Assembly: GCA_014529385.2 (NCBI GenBank)
Contig: CM043962.1
Span: forward strand, 125,158,470 to 125,222,469
Origin: Adiantum capillus-veneris
Taxonomy: Eukaryota > Streptophyta > Polypodiopsida > Polypodiales > Pteridaceae
Reading direction: 5' to 3'
Length of the DNA stretch: 64,000 nt
The number at the start of each line of letters is the position of its first letter. Positions within the stretch are counted from its first letter, which is position 1. A program made the translations under genes and the position numbers. Of this stretch, positions 36,653 to 47,736 are shown piece after piece. Below the pieces are notes generated by a model, which was not told the origin of the DNA, ran no database searches, and saw nothing but the letters and a program-made list of their open reading frames with translations.

Positions 36653-36787
36653 GCAAGAAATCCATAATGCTTTATGGATTTCTTGGAAGTTAGTACTCAA
36701 TGGAATTGCTTGATAACTTCTAGGAACTCCAAAATGGTTTATGGATTTCCTGGAAGTTAATACTCACAATGGCATTGCACGATAATG
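36653..36787 (+). repeat. ~69-bp tandem duplication
   Basis: Two copies (36653-36718 and 36722-36787) share TTTATGGATTTC(T/C)TGGAAGTTA, TACTCA and GCATTGC-like blocks with about 12% divergence. No coding role is apparent. Confidence 0.85.
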
Positions 36788-37924
36788 CTAGAGGTAATAA
36801 TGGCATTTATAACCTCTCTCACATTCTCACATCTACCTTCACCCATTTTCTTTTATTGTTGTTCTGAAGAGTTATGGGTGCAAGTGGAGAGATTTTTTTG
36901 TGTTGTGCGTAGTACAAGAGTGCTTTTGCTACTACTGAAGGTTGCTTTGAAGAAGATATTGTATTGATGCATAGTGTAGTTAATGCAAATTGTATTGATC
37001 ATTCTTTGTTATTGATTTATCTAATTTGTTTTTGGCTGTTGTGGAATCATTGCAGTCAAACTTATGTACCTCTCTATGAGGAAAATGAGGACATGAATTG
37101 ATAGATATTTTTTTATAGTCCTCTTTAACAACTTAAATATATGGCACAACAAACCCTGATGATTTGCACATAACATTCGTTTGGATTTTTGGCTTTATTT
37201 GTAATAAAGCTTAAGCATTGTTCTTTTGTGCTTCAAATTATGCAAGGAAGGTGTGACATGTAATATCAAAGTTAATTATCATTAATTTTTGGCCTACCCC
37301 AAAGGGGGGAGGCCCTAGTGATGGTTTCCCTTTTTGCTAATGAAAAAGAGAAGATTACTTTTTAAAAGATATAAAATTTTATTTTTATTTTATTTTTGTG
37401 ATTCGTGCATGGAGTTAGTGGCCACTTCGCTCAACGATGGGTTACTTCTCTTTCTCTCTCTCCCTCTCTCTCTGATGAAGAGTTGTTTTTCTCCCTACCA
37501 TCCTGGCTCCTGCATGCCATAGCTCCAACCTCCTACCATATGAGCTAGCAACCTCATGGCTTTGAAATGCTAGAGGGGGAGTACTTCAACCCCACCTCCT
37601 CATCCCACCCTTGATGGTCGTGCTATCTACTGCTTGCTCCCACCCGTCCTTTGCTCCACATACATTTGCTTTTGTTTGCACATACACAACCCACCTTCGA
37701 CATGGATTCTCATCTAGCAATCTCGACCCCCCAACTCGCCCTCTCTTGACAAGAACCTGACCTTTGACAGGGGAGTGGGGACTAAGAGGTGAACATGTGG
37801 AAGCTGGAATAGAGAGGTAAAAGAGGCACCTGCAATCGAGAGAGAGAGTGTTGCGCCCAACGACGCAAGGCGTCTCTCACTCATAAAGAAAAGAGGGAGT
37901 GGTCATCTTGTTGAAAATGGGTAC

Positions 37925-37981
<57 letters not shown>

Positions 37982-38080
37982 CATGGAGCTACTCTTCTCA
38001 AAGTCACTTGTTTGCAAATGTAGTAACATCTCAGTCAAGCAGTATATATGCCCCTTGGATCGCAGGGCTTGAAGGTGTCC
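36788..38080. other. no gene; TA microsatellite
   Basis: Unassigned DNA. A (TA)n tract of about 48 bases lies at 37931-37978, close upstream of the aldo-keto reductase fragment. Confidence 0.5.
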
Positions 38081-38081
38081 T

Positions 38082-38232
38082 GCATTGGGCTTGTTGCATA
38101 GGCCTCTCTACTTTCTATGGAACGCCTGTGAAAGAGGAGGTGGGCATCAACCTCATCAAGCATGCTATCAATAGTGGAGCCTCCTTCCTTGACATTGATG
38201 ACATCTATGGCCCCTTCACCAATGATTGTCTA
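38082..38232 (+). pseudogene. aldo-keto reductase fragment
   Basis: The plus strand reads IGLSTFYGTP (from 38098), EEVGINLIKHAINSG, then FLDIDDIYGPFTN (about 38184-38224). This matches the N-terminal block of plant aldo-keto reductases (GCMGLSxFYG, AxxxGxxFxDTADxYGxxTN), in which the Asp and Tyr form part of the NADPH site and catalytic tetrad. Here the Asp and Tyr are both present, but the T-A-D-x-Y context has become I-D-D-I-Y. Only about 50 residues survive out of about 340, and no other exon is found nearby, so this is a dead fragment. It abuts the 3' side of gypsy H and may have been carried there by a transposon. Confidence 0.7.
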
Positions 38233-38440
38233 TATTCCTGTTGTCAATGCTTGACTTGTTGCCTTCTTGTATGTGGAATAACTGACTGCATTGACTCTAG
38301 CTCCTGCGTCGACCAAAGCATTTGTGCTATGATTGTTGAGATGTACTTTGATGCGTATGTCCGATTCCGTCTATCCATTCTGTTGAAACTGCATCTTTAG
38401 GTAATTCCCATTGTCGGTCATCTATTTCCAGAGTGATGAT

Positions 38441-38987
38441 GGGAATCGGTATCTGCTGATTCCTTGGAGCAGCTTTCCGTTTGAGTACCGGAAGTCGAGC
38501 TTCCTGTTGGGCTTCATCAATAACCTGCATGCATTCTTTCTAACAATTCATTGGTTAGCGGCAAATTGTATTTCTTTAAACGACATCCACTAACCCAATT
38601 AGCCATTGGTTCATCATCTAGGGTGGACAATTTTACTGCTCCACTTGGAGATACATCTTCAATGATAAACGGTCCATTTCCATTTTTCTTAAACTCGGGA
38701 ATGTGTTGCTTAAGGGAATAGACTAAAACTAAGTCCCTTTTCTTGAAGATTTTTGTGATTAAGTGGGAATCAAAAAACTATTTTTGTTTCCGCTTTTGTG
38801 CATAGATGTGAGCTATAGCAGTTAGCCTTTCCTCATCTAGCTTTTCCAAATCTTCAAGTCTTTCTGACAGTTCATGTCCCATCCACTCAAGATTCCGTGC
38901 TACCCTCAATGTCGGCAATAGAAATTCTATTGGTAGTATGGCATCAACACCATAAACAAGGTTCTTGATAAGCCCATAGAGTAGCAT
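38441..38987 (-). pseudogene. pol: gypsy H integrase C-terminal region
   Basis: After a frameshift near 38987 the frame reads VYGVDAILPIEFLLPTLRVA, the usual GxxPxxP-type block downstream of the gypsy integrase core. From about 38770 it continues KKRDLVLVYSL, NGPFIIEDV and LPLTNELLERMHA, the GPF/Y-like module. Compared with its relative at 31948-32163 it has lost about 30 bases near 38525. Confidence 0.75.
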
Positions 38988-39948
38988 GGAGATTCATTTC
39001 CCAGTCTATCGTTCCTGAACTAATCACTTTAGTTAGCACCGAGCTAAGAATTTTGTTCATATGCTCAGCTTGTTCGTTTGCTTGTGGGTGATAGGGAGCT
39101 GATTTGTTATGGATGACCATAAACTCATTAGGCAAATACTTGATTATCTCATTGAGGAAATGAGTTCCCCGATCACTAACAATTTCTATTGGCAGTACAT
39201 ATCTTGTGAATACATACTCATATAAGAATGCAACAGTGGTTCTGACATCATTCTTTTGAGTTTCTTTAGCTTCGGCCCACTTGGTCAAATAGTCAGTAGC
39301 TACAATGATATATTGAGCATGGGTTCTATAAGTAGGTGGTTGTATTGGCCCAACAAAATCTATACCCCATTTTGCGAAATCTCTAGCCCACATCATTGGT
39401 CTTAAGGGCATGCTATCTACACATGTTGGCATTTTTGCTCGTTGACAAGCATTACATCTTCGAACATATTCTTTGGCATCTGCAAAAAATATTGGCCACC
39501 ATATGCTTGCCATCAAGATTGCTCTTGCGGTGGTCTCCCAAGAAAATTGACCTCCAGCTAATCCAGCATGTGCTTGTTCTATAATTGGAATATATTCATC
39601 TTCATTTGCACAAAGACGCAAATGTTGATCTTTACCTCTCCAATACAATTGGTTCCCGATAAGAGCATAGTCTCTTGCTTTAGTTTCAATTTCTCTTTGA
39701 CGGCGTCTACTCATATCCTCTGGAAATGTTCAGCTCCATAAGTAAGTAAACAAATAGTTACTTCACTTAGGAACAGATAACATTTGAAACAATGTTACAT
39801 GAGGTATGGGTGTTTGTTTTTGACATTGAGGAAAATCCTTCACAAAAGATCGAACATCACTCCTCATAGTCGGCCAAAATACTCCAAGTCTCAAGATTCG
39901 TTGCATAGTTTGGTCTTCCGCAAAGTGATTTAGTCCTACTATGGTCAC
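38944..39948 (-). pseudogene. pol: gypsy H integrase with two H2C2 fingers
   Basis: Two integrase zinc-binding modules follow one another on the minus strand. The first (39948-39763) reads HFAEDQTMQRILRLGVFWP and then a Cys pair (CQKQ), with one Cys apparently replaced by Phe in FPQC. The second (within 39714-38944) reads HAGLAGG, IWWP and CNACQRAK. The catalytic core follows: GIDFVGPI (first Asp), IVSDRGTHFL (second Asp) and EQAEHMNKIL (Glu), all three residues present. Stops at 39763 and 38944 and a frameshift to the next piece make it inactive. One H2C2 module is normal for gypsy integrases, so the pair is unusual. Confidence 0.85.
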
Positions 39949-39959
39949 ATGTGCTTGAC

Positions 39960-40533
39960 TTAGGTACTATTTTCTTCTTCAGGATTAATGCATAAGAGAA
40001 AAATTCCGTCTCGATTTCTTTTGTATAGCCTACTAGCTAGTAATCGATACATAGCCGATTGCTTGATTAATACGATCGTAATAAAAAGTGGTATTTGTGA
40101 ATCCACTTGAGCTATTGTCATCAATGACACCATGTTTTCCGACCATCGAGGTATCATTTCCATGGAGAACAAATAGGCATCTGGTAGATCATCATCTACC
40201 CCTTTAGGTGATTCTCCTGAAACAATCCTTGACAAATGATCTCCTCATTGACGTGTAGTGCCCTTTTTTGCAACCACAGTGAAATCAAATTCCAGAAGAA
40301 TGATGAACCATCTCAGTATTCTTCTTGTGCTACATGGCTTGTTGACCAAGTACAACAAAGTTTGTTGGTCTACAAGGAACATAAACTTGTTGGCTGATAG
40401 GTAATGTCTATAACTTTTTAGCGGCATAGATCATCCCTAATCCCCAATGGTGGTGTTATTATTTTCCGCCATCTTCAACTATCGGCTACTAGCATAAGAA
40501 ATAGAAAAGCCATTTTTCTCGTCTCCTGGTTGA
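39960..40533 (-). pseudogene. pol: gypsy H RNase H, C-terminal part
   Basis: The minus strand reads QPGDEKNGF at the hAT junction (near 40525), then SYASR and, in the open frame 40427-40245, FLVDQQTLLYLVNKP and LLEFDFTVVAKKGT, the conserved end of gypsy RNase H. The frame at 40235-39960 continues with LSRIVSGE and a spacer towards integrase. Several stops and frameshifts are present. Confidence 0.82.
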
Positions 40534-40869
40534 GCTGTATCAGGGATTTAATATTTACGTAATTACGTCAAATTTTGTGTGATCACAAGGTCTTATTGAC
40601 ACATTTACATGATCACAGTAAACATGATCACATAGTACCTGGTTAATGGTGACCTACAAACCCACAAAATTCCCGTCGGGCTTTTCAGTATCCTCGGCTA
40701 GCCCGCCGGGGTTCATCATTTTCCCTACGGGCCTGTCGAGGATACTAAAACACTCGGTGGGCTATCAATGTTATATATACGCGGGCCCGATCGGGCCCGT
40801 TGGGTGTATTTTTGTCTTGCTTTCATCTTCTGAGCAAGACGGCATGTCGACACAACAAGGGAGGCGTAC

Positions 40870-41125
40870 TTCTCACTGACTCTCAAAGTGGGCAAATCCA
40901 AACCATATGCAATGAAAAGAGATCAATAAAGAAGTGATAAAGGACATGATCAATACAATATGGCCATGTGAGGATGCAGAGGTCAAGAAAGGAAGGTGGA
41001 AGGTTTCGAAGTGCAACCATGATGCGATCAAAGATAACGCTGAGAGGATTTATTTGGAGGTTTATGGCCATCCCCTGCACAATGCAGATTGTGCGCTATA
41101 TTTTGCAAAAATGTTATATATTCAC
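40870..41125 (+). pseudogene. possible hAT transposase C-terminal fragment
   Basis: A plus-strand frame reads KEVIKDMINTIWP, then HPLHNADCALYFAKM (about 41065-41112). hAT transposases of the DUF659 type carry a PLHxxxxALNP-like motif after an I-x-x-M/F helix at this point, so I read it as a fragment of the C-terminal half. Its strand is opposite to the transposase of the hAT that encloses it, and it ends at the junction with the inverted duplication. The match is short and could be fortuitous. Confidence 0.35.
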
Positions 41126-41412
41126 TTTGTGCAACAACGACCAATAGAACAGCAAGAACAGCAAGAAAAATTGAGATGAAGTTCACGGTGTCATCAACAA
41201 GAAAACGTAATCAACGATTAGATTGATTAGAAATAAACGCCACATAAAACACTAATCATATTCTTCTTAACACAAAACAACCATAGTTAACAAGAATCAA
41301 CGCTCAAAAATAAAATTCGTAGCAATTTTGAATCTTACATGCGAATCGCATACACATACTGTTGTGTCACCATGAATTGAATCGGCGCGTGATCGTTACC
41401 GCTCTGATACCA

Positions 41413-41553
41413 TGTTGAGATGTAGAGAGAAAGAGAGAGACGAGACAAGAGACACACCATATACGCTCCCAAAGACTGATTCATATTGAGGACAAGATAC
41501 AAATATATAGGTGAGACCAAGTTCAGTAGAGTGAGCCATGTATAGCTCCAACA
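41413..41553 (-). repeat. copia K 5' LTR, duplicated copy
   Basis: Reverse-complement twin of 56803-56943, with its primer site (41401-41412) and target-site pentamer GATGA (41554-41558, complement of TCATC). Only 258 bp of copia interior accompany it. Confidence 0.95.
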
Positions 41554-41558
41554 GATGA

Positions 41559-43273
41559 AAGCTCAACAAATCTTTTCAGACCTCTATTACGATGCAAGAG
41601 ATGAGTTAGATGAACACTCAGCTACCTCAGAAGGTTCGGGATAAGAAAAAGAACATGTGAGAGCTAAGCTACTCTTGAAAGGAGGGGAGGAAAAGTTTTT
41701 TGACTTTCCCAACCAGAAATCAAAAAGACAAAAATGGTATAGCCAAAAAAGAGACACCAGAAACATGAAAACATGACCTATGCCATCAGTCTCTAGTAGA
41801 ACACAGTTCTTGATACAGATAGATGAAAATGATTGTGTCAAGGACAAAATCACTGGCAGATATCCTTCAAACAAAAATTCAGAAATGTCTAAAACATCGA
41901 GAAAATCAAGGAAAGATACTCAAGCAAACCCACAGGATAAAAAACCACTCATGCCCGAGTCGAGCGGAAAAAGAAATAGCAAGGGTTGAAAAAACACTAA
42001 AGGAGATACATACGATCGAAATGGAAACCATAGAAGAGGATGGTAAGGATGTAATGAGTGTTCCATCCCATTACAAAAACTATACTCTCCAAGATCGAAA
42101 AATCATAGTCGAACAACCTGTTAGGGAACTACGTAAACAGGGCGAGTCCTACGAAGGGCCTGAAAATGCTAAAAAGATAGACCTTGTTGAACTAGGATAA
42201 GAGCCTAGACTTGCTTACATTGAGAATGACCTAACAGAAGAAGAAGAAGAGCTCTTGCTGAGCTTGCTAACGGAGTACCGAGATATCTTTGCTTGGTCTT
42301 ACAAGGATCTCAACGGTGTTGATCCAAAAATCTATCAACATACCATACCCATGAGAGATGATGCGAGACCAAGTAGAAAAAGGCCATACATGTATAATGA
42401 AACATTTGCCAGGAAGATAAAATAAGAGATTGAAAAACTAAAGGAAGCCGAATACATTTACAAAATTGAACACACAGATTCGGTGTCTCCGATTGCGGTA
42501 GTACCTAAGAAGAATGGAAAATTACGAGTGTGTCTTAATCTCAAAAAGGTGAATGCAGCTGCCATTAGAGACAAATTTCCTCTTATAATCACTGAGCATG
42601 TTTTAGAACGAGTTATAGGAAAAGAAGCTTACAGCTTCTTAGATGGCTTTTTGGGATACAATAAACTGTTGGTTGACCCAAAAGATCAACATAAAACTAC
42701 TTTTGCGACAGAATGGAGTATTTTTGCCTATCGGATTATGCCGTTTGGGTTAACTAATACTCCAGCCACATTTCAAAGGTTGATGAGCCATGCTTTTAAA
42801 GAATATCTTAGAAAACTCTTAGAAGTATATATGGATGATGTATGCATACATTCATCAATCCGGATTGATCATTTTGAACACCTCAAAAAGGTATTCGAAA
42901 AATGTAGACTTTATACATTTATGGGCAAACAAGGGAAAATTCTTGGAGATATAGTGTCTAAAAGTGGCATAGCTACTAATATTGACAAAATTCATGTCAT
43001 TGCTGATTTGCCTAGACCAACAACAATCAAGGGGGTACAAACCTTCATGGGGCATTGTGGATATTGCCGACGGTTCATCTACATGTACGCTATAATCGCA
43101 AAACGCATGTATAGCTTGATTACACACTTTGAGTGAACGTAGGCATGTGAAGAATCCTTCATGAAGCTTAAGCAAGCTCTCACCTCAGCTCCAATATTGA
43201 AAGCTCCAGATTGGAATAAGATATTCCACGTACGTGTAGATGCTTCCAATTTTGCTATCGGTTGTATACTAGC
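41559..43273 (+). pseudogene. pol: gypsy H linker and RT, duplicated copy
   Basis: Twin of the right-arm gypsy H segment (55083-56797) on the opposite strand. The open frame 42483-43136 holds the RT core: VVPKKNGKLRVCLNLKKVN, FGLTNTPATFQRLM, the catalytic YMDD (LEVYMDDVCIHS) and FMGHCGYCRRFI. A stop at 43134-43136 precedes VDASNFAIGCILA, the start of RNase H, cut by the hAT at 43274. Against the right arm it shows Leu/Val, Arg/Trp and Asp/Gly changes in the RT core. Stops upstream (42198-42200, 42423) separate it from the basic linker ORF at 41823-42200. Confidence 0.9.
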
Positions 43274-45204
43274 CACGGATTTAATTAACGTAATCACGAT
43301 CAGGTGATTACGTAAATAACTCTAGTATTTACACAAAAAAATCATGTGATCATGTTCATTGTTAACGTGACTTTGATTTTGACTTGCAAAAACCTATAGA
43401 GCTGGTTAGCCCTCCGGGCTTTTTCATTTCCACGGCGGGCCCGCCGAGAAAATAAAAAATCCCGGCAGGAGTAATTATATATAGTAAAAAGTGTGCTAAC
43501 CCCGGTCTTTTGGCTAGGCAAATCCTTGGGGAGTGTATCCGAGTGCCGGGTATAGTTATCTTCTTGTGAATTGACCTAAGGTTACAAAGTCACAGGTCCT
43601 TTTTTTGGGCTGAACGTGATTCTTAATTCGGTAACCACTTCTAAAAAAATTTGGTTCGTTTACCGATATAAAGGTATGAAACCAAACAACTGAAAACTTG
43701 GAGAATCATGCTCTTTGCGAAGAAGCCATTGGTACAAATGAGGGTTGTAATTGGTTTTAGAAGATGAGCATATGTAAATGACGAGTCAATAGTCAAGGGT
43801 CGGATGTCCTTTACATGTGTACTGTCCGTATAAAGATCCTTGAAGTCTTGCATTTGAGTTGATTTACACTTGTCACTCCACAATATAAGAGCTATAATCC
43901 TTGATTGGGTTAAAATAGCTTTTATATACTGAATTGGTTGCATGGGTGGGCTACAATCCTTTACTAGGTACAAGTAGTCCTCAATTGAGTGATTATATTG
44001 AAGATTTATTTGCGTTAGTTCATGCATTGGTTTATACAGAGAGTGCATTATGTATTACGATAGATTATTAGTGCATGAAATGACCAATCATATATTTTAT
44101 TGCTTTCGTTTTTTTTTTGTAGCAAATGAAATTAGATGTGTCTTATTGTTTGCAAATCAAAGTGGACATATAAATAATCATTATAATAATAATTCCATAG
44201 AGAGATCATAGCATTGTTATAGTTATTATGACATGCAAAGACTACATTGCAATGTGTATGGTTGCTCACAATATAGGTGATCGATATGTGGATTGACTAG
44301 TGTGCATTGAAAATATCATATTGTGCATCATGGTTACTGTCATATTGAATGTTTTTTAAATTATATTATATATTGAAAATAAGAAAAATATTTCAAAAAC
44401 TGAACATCTTGTTCTTTTCTCTTCAGTTTTAATGTAAAAGCAATGGAGCAAAATGTGGGCACAAGTGGTACGAAGAAGCCAAAGAATGAGTGGGATTATG
44501 CTCACAACATATGCGGCCGATATATGGAGTGGCAATGTAAATTTTGTCACACAACAAAATCAGGCGGTGCACCACGTATTGGGGATCATTTTCTGGGTAG
44601 CGCTAAAAACAGTTGTAAGAAATATGAACATTCTTAGGTACCTGCAGTTGCAAAGCGTTTGAGAAAAGAGCTCGCCAAAAAGGGTGGCAAGAGACAACAT
44701 ATATATAGCTCTGTGTCTTCGAGTCAAGAGTTCCCAAAGACAAATATTAACTCCGTAGATCCTATAGTGACATCAACTAACCTTGGAGAACAACCTGCGC
44801 AAGGAGAGGAAATTCTAGGTAGTGTTCCTTTTAAACGTCACAATGAAGGTGGACTTTGTCAAATGCGTCAAAAATCATTACATCAAATCTTTCGAGTGCA
44901 GTCTCTAGAAGAAGCACAAAGAGCACTCGCCAAAGCAATATTCTTTACTGGAAGTGCTTTGGTCATGGTAGACAGCAATCATTGGAAGACTACTTGGAAG
45001 AAAATTGGTGAGTTTGGTCCAGGATTTTCAGCTCCTTCTTATCACACGATAAGAAATGTTTTCTTGGACAAATGTTACATCAAAGTCAAAGAGCGTGTTG
45101 GCAAAATAATACTTGGAAATATTTCGCTTTCAGGATGTACGATTGTGAGTGATGGCTAGTCAAATGGTTAGAGAAGACCGTTGATCAATGTAATGCTAGT
45201 TTGT
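43274..45204 (+). pseudogene. hAT 5' half, duplicated copy
   Basis: Begins with the hAT terminus CACGGATTTAATTAACG and includes the BED-finger ORF (44443-44637) and the next transposase ORF (44659-45159); it stops at the duplication junction inside the DUF659-like region. About 1.1 kb of non-coding leader precedes the BED ORF. Confidence 0.85.
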
Positions 45205-45227
45205 TTTAAGCCTTCCTCTCTTTGTAG

Positions 45228-47342
45228 TCATGACCCTTCCCTTTCTCTCACTTTGTAGGTGAGAATGTCTGCAAGTCCCGCTCTTGTGCTATCTTCTACA
45301 AGGAAAGTGTATTCAAATTCTTGGAGTTTAAGCACCCACTTTGCTATTCTAGATGAGAGGCTCATGTGTTGTACTACATATGGTAGATTGTGCTCTAAGG
45401 TGAAAAAAAAAAATGGCACAGGGAGAAGATACGATCGAAACTTCCTTACCGCAAACAAGATTGCAAAGACCACTTTCTCCATTTTAGTGTATCCCTTCTC
45501 AGCCGGATTCATCACCTTGCTTGCAAAATAGATCGGCCTCATGTATGATGTTTTAGGATCTTTTTGCATCAAAACAACACCAATTGCTTCGAAACCTACA
45601 CTTGGAGTGACATAGTAGGTCTCCTTTGGATCTGGTGGCATTAGGATTGGGAGAGAGCTAAGAATGCCCTTCACTTCCTCAAAACATTTTGCATGTTCCC
45701 TCCCCCATTCAAATGTAGATTGGCTTGCCATCCTATGCAAAGGGGCGATGGCTTCTGCTAGGAGATGGATGAAGCGAGACATGTACCTCACTTTGTGGTT
45801 GAAGGTCATTAGCTCCTTAGTTGTTGTTGGTGGAGATAATGACAAAAGGGCCTCTACTTTAGAGGGATCCACTTGAATTCCTTGTTAAGAAACCACATGG
45901 CCTAGAAAAACCACCTGAGATTCACCGATATGACACTTCTCTGGGTTGATTTGTCCCCCAAATTGATGGAGCCTCTTAAGCCCCTCTTCAACCTTTTGGC
46001 AGTGAAGTGATCTACAACTATAAATACAGAAATCATCCATAAAGACTCTTATAGATTTTCCAAAGAATGGCTGAAATACAAATATTGTGAATCTCATGAA
46101 AGTGCTAGGAGCATTGGTGAGCCCAAAAGGCATTACTCTGAATGAAAAACATCCCCAAGGTGTGATGAAGGTGGTTTTTGGTTGGTCCTCTTCTGCTATT
46201 CTAATTTGAAAATATCCTGAATACCCATCACACACAGTGTAGCATTCGTGACCTGCTACTTCATTCAAAATTTCATCTTGGAAAGGGAGAGGGAAGTGGT
46301 CCCTCTTTGTCGCAGCATTGAGGGGTTTGTAATCCACGTAGGCCCTCCACTTACCATTCTTCTTGGGAGTGACTACAATAGGTGATACCCATTCGGAGTT
46401 GGATACTGGATAGATGAAGACAGCCTTCAAGAGTCGATTCACTTCTTGTAGGAGAGCCTTTTGTTGCACAGATCCTAGTCGCCTTAACTTTTGAGCCACG
46501 GGTTTGGTCTCTGGTTTCAATTCAATTCGATGCTCTATTACATCTACACCTTTTATTTGTGAGTAGTCAGTGATAAACAAATTGGGATACCTCCTTAACA
46601 TATTGATGTAGGAGGTCTTCTCCTCACAAGTAAGATCTTTTGCAAGCATCTTCTCAAATCCTTCTTCAAGGTGGTGGCATCTTTCATCCCCTCGTGTGTG
46701 ATTGTCTGTTGGCTTTTCTTCTACAGAAACATCTTGGGTGTTGGCATTGAATACAATTCCTATTACCTCCAAAGAAGACTCCTCTTCACTAGTTGATGCA
46801 CTGGTTGATGCTTCCTCATCACTTGAGTAAGGACTCTCCTCCTCGCTCTCTTCATCTGCCGTGGTTTCATAGTTGATATCTAGTTGATTTCCTTCTCGCC
46901 AATCATACACCACCGGTTGACCCTTCTTAAGAATCAAACGACCACTTCCCCATTTCTGATCTGCATTCACAGCAATGAGCCAAGGCCTCCCTAGGATGAT
47001 GGGATAGCCCTCCCCCTTAGCTGGCATGACATACATATCCACTCGTGCATCTATGTTACATACAGAGACATTTACGTTTTCAATGATCCCCAAACACTTC
47101 ACACTTGAGTTGTTGGCTAGCCTAGCTTGACAATTAGAGGACTTTGTAATTTCAAGCCCTAACCTGTTCATTGATTTTTCTGTGATCACACACATTTGAG
47201 CTCCACCATCAACATATACATTAGACACCTTTTTACCCCTTATGTAAGCATCCACAATGGGTTCCACATCTTTTTGTAGCTTTGAGGCCACAACCTTAAT
47301 GGAAATATTTTCTTTCTTTTTTGGAATTCTTGTACTTACCAA
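45228..47342 (-). pseudogene. pol: G2 protease, RT and RNase H
   Basis: From 47342: protease with VDGGAQMCVITEKS (DGG in place of DSG/DTG) and ILGRPWL; an acidic Ser/Glu spacer; RT with VVTPKKNGKWRAYVDYKPLN, FGLTNAPSTFMRF and the catalytic FMDD (VFMDDFCIYS). A TAA at 45885-45887 is in frame with the following ORF (45872-45228), which holds DPSKVEALLSL, the RNase H start and FFFTLEHNLPYVVQH, and ends KVREREGS. The internal stop and missing integrase make it non-functional. Confidence 0.9.
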
Positions 47343-47625
47343 CTTTGGCCATTGCCTTCTTACTTTGGCTAATAGGTGTAGAAGTTGAGGCCATGAAATG
47401 TGGCTTTTGGGTTTGTAAATCCTCCAGGATGTTGTAGGGCTCTAGCTCCTTTCCCAATGGGAAGTCGTTGATACCAATTTCCCTTCTCCTTGATCTTTTC
47501 TTCCTGCTACTTTCAGCTTCTTCCATATTTGACTTCTTCTTCTTGTCCCTTTTGGCTGAATTTGTTCCTTCACTTCTCATGTCTTCATCCTTATCATGTG
47601 CTCTTGTGCGTTTTTCTGCCGGCAT
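47296..47625 (-). pseudogene. G2 Gag-protease linker ORF
   Basis: 109 codons, very rich in Lys, Arg, Glu and Ser, overlapping the start of the protease ORF in another frame. It lies between Gag and protease of G2 in the same orientation and most likely represents the basic linker separated by frameshifts. No motif is recognised. Confidence 0.5.
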
Positions 47626-47736
47626 AACATCAAAGTTTAGAGTATGCTCATCTATTACCTCTTCTAGCTTGATGATGTTGACTCCTCTTTCTTCCTCCTC
47701 ATGTGGGACGGGAGGTATATTTGCTGGTGGTGGTGG

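Larger units (their letters stand above)
41155..45204 (+). repeat. left arm of 4050-bp inverted duplication
   Basis: Reverse complement of 53152-57201. Paired positions always sum to 98356, so there is no insertion or deletion along the arm, and I count about seven substitutions. Both ends lie inside elements: 41155 is 258 bp into the internal region of a copia element, and 45204 is inside the hAT transposase. The sequence continues naturally beyond both ends only in the right arm, so this arm is the copy. At the outer junction AGAACAGCAAG is repeated in tandem, which may be microhomology or filler. Confidence 0.97.

Noticed and set aside
43600-44060. 135-codon minus-strand ORF (also at 54308-54715, plus strand)
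   Set aside because: Lies in the hAT leader, antisense to the transposase, with no family features; it is present twice only because of the inverted duplication.
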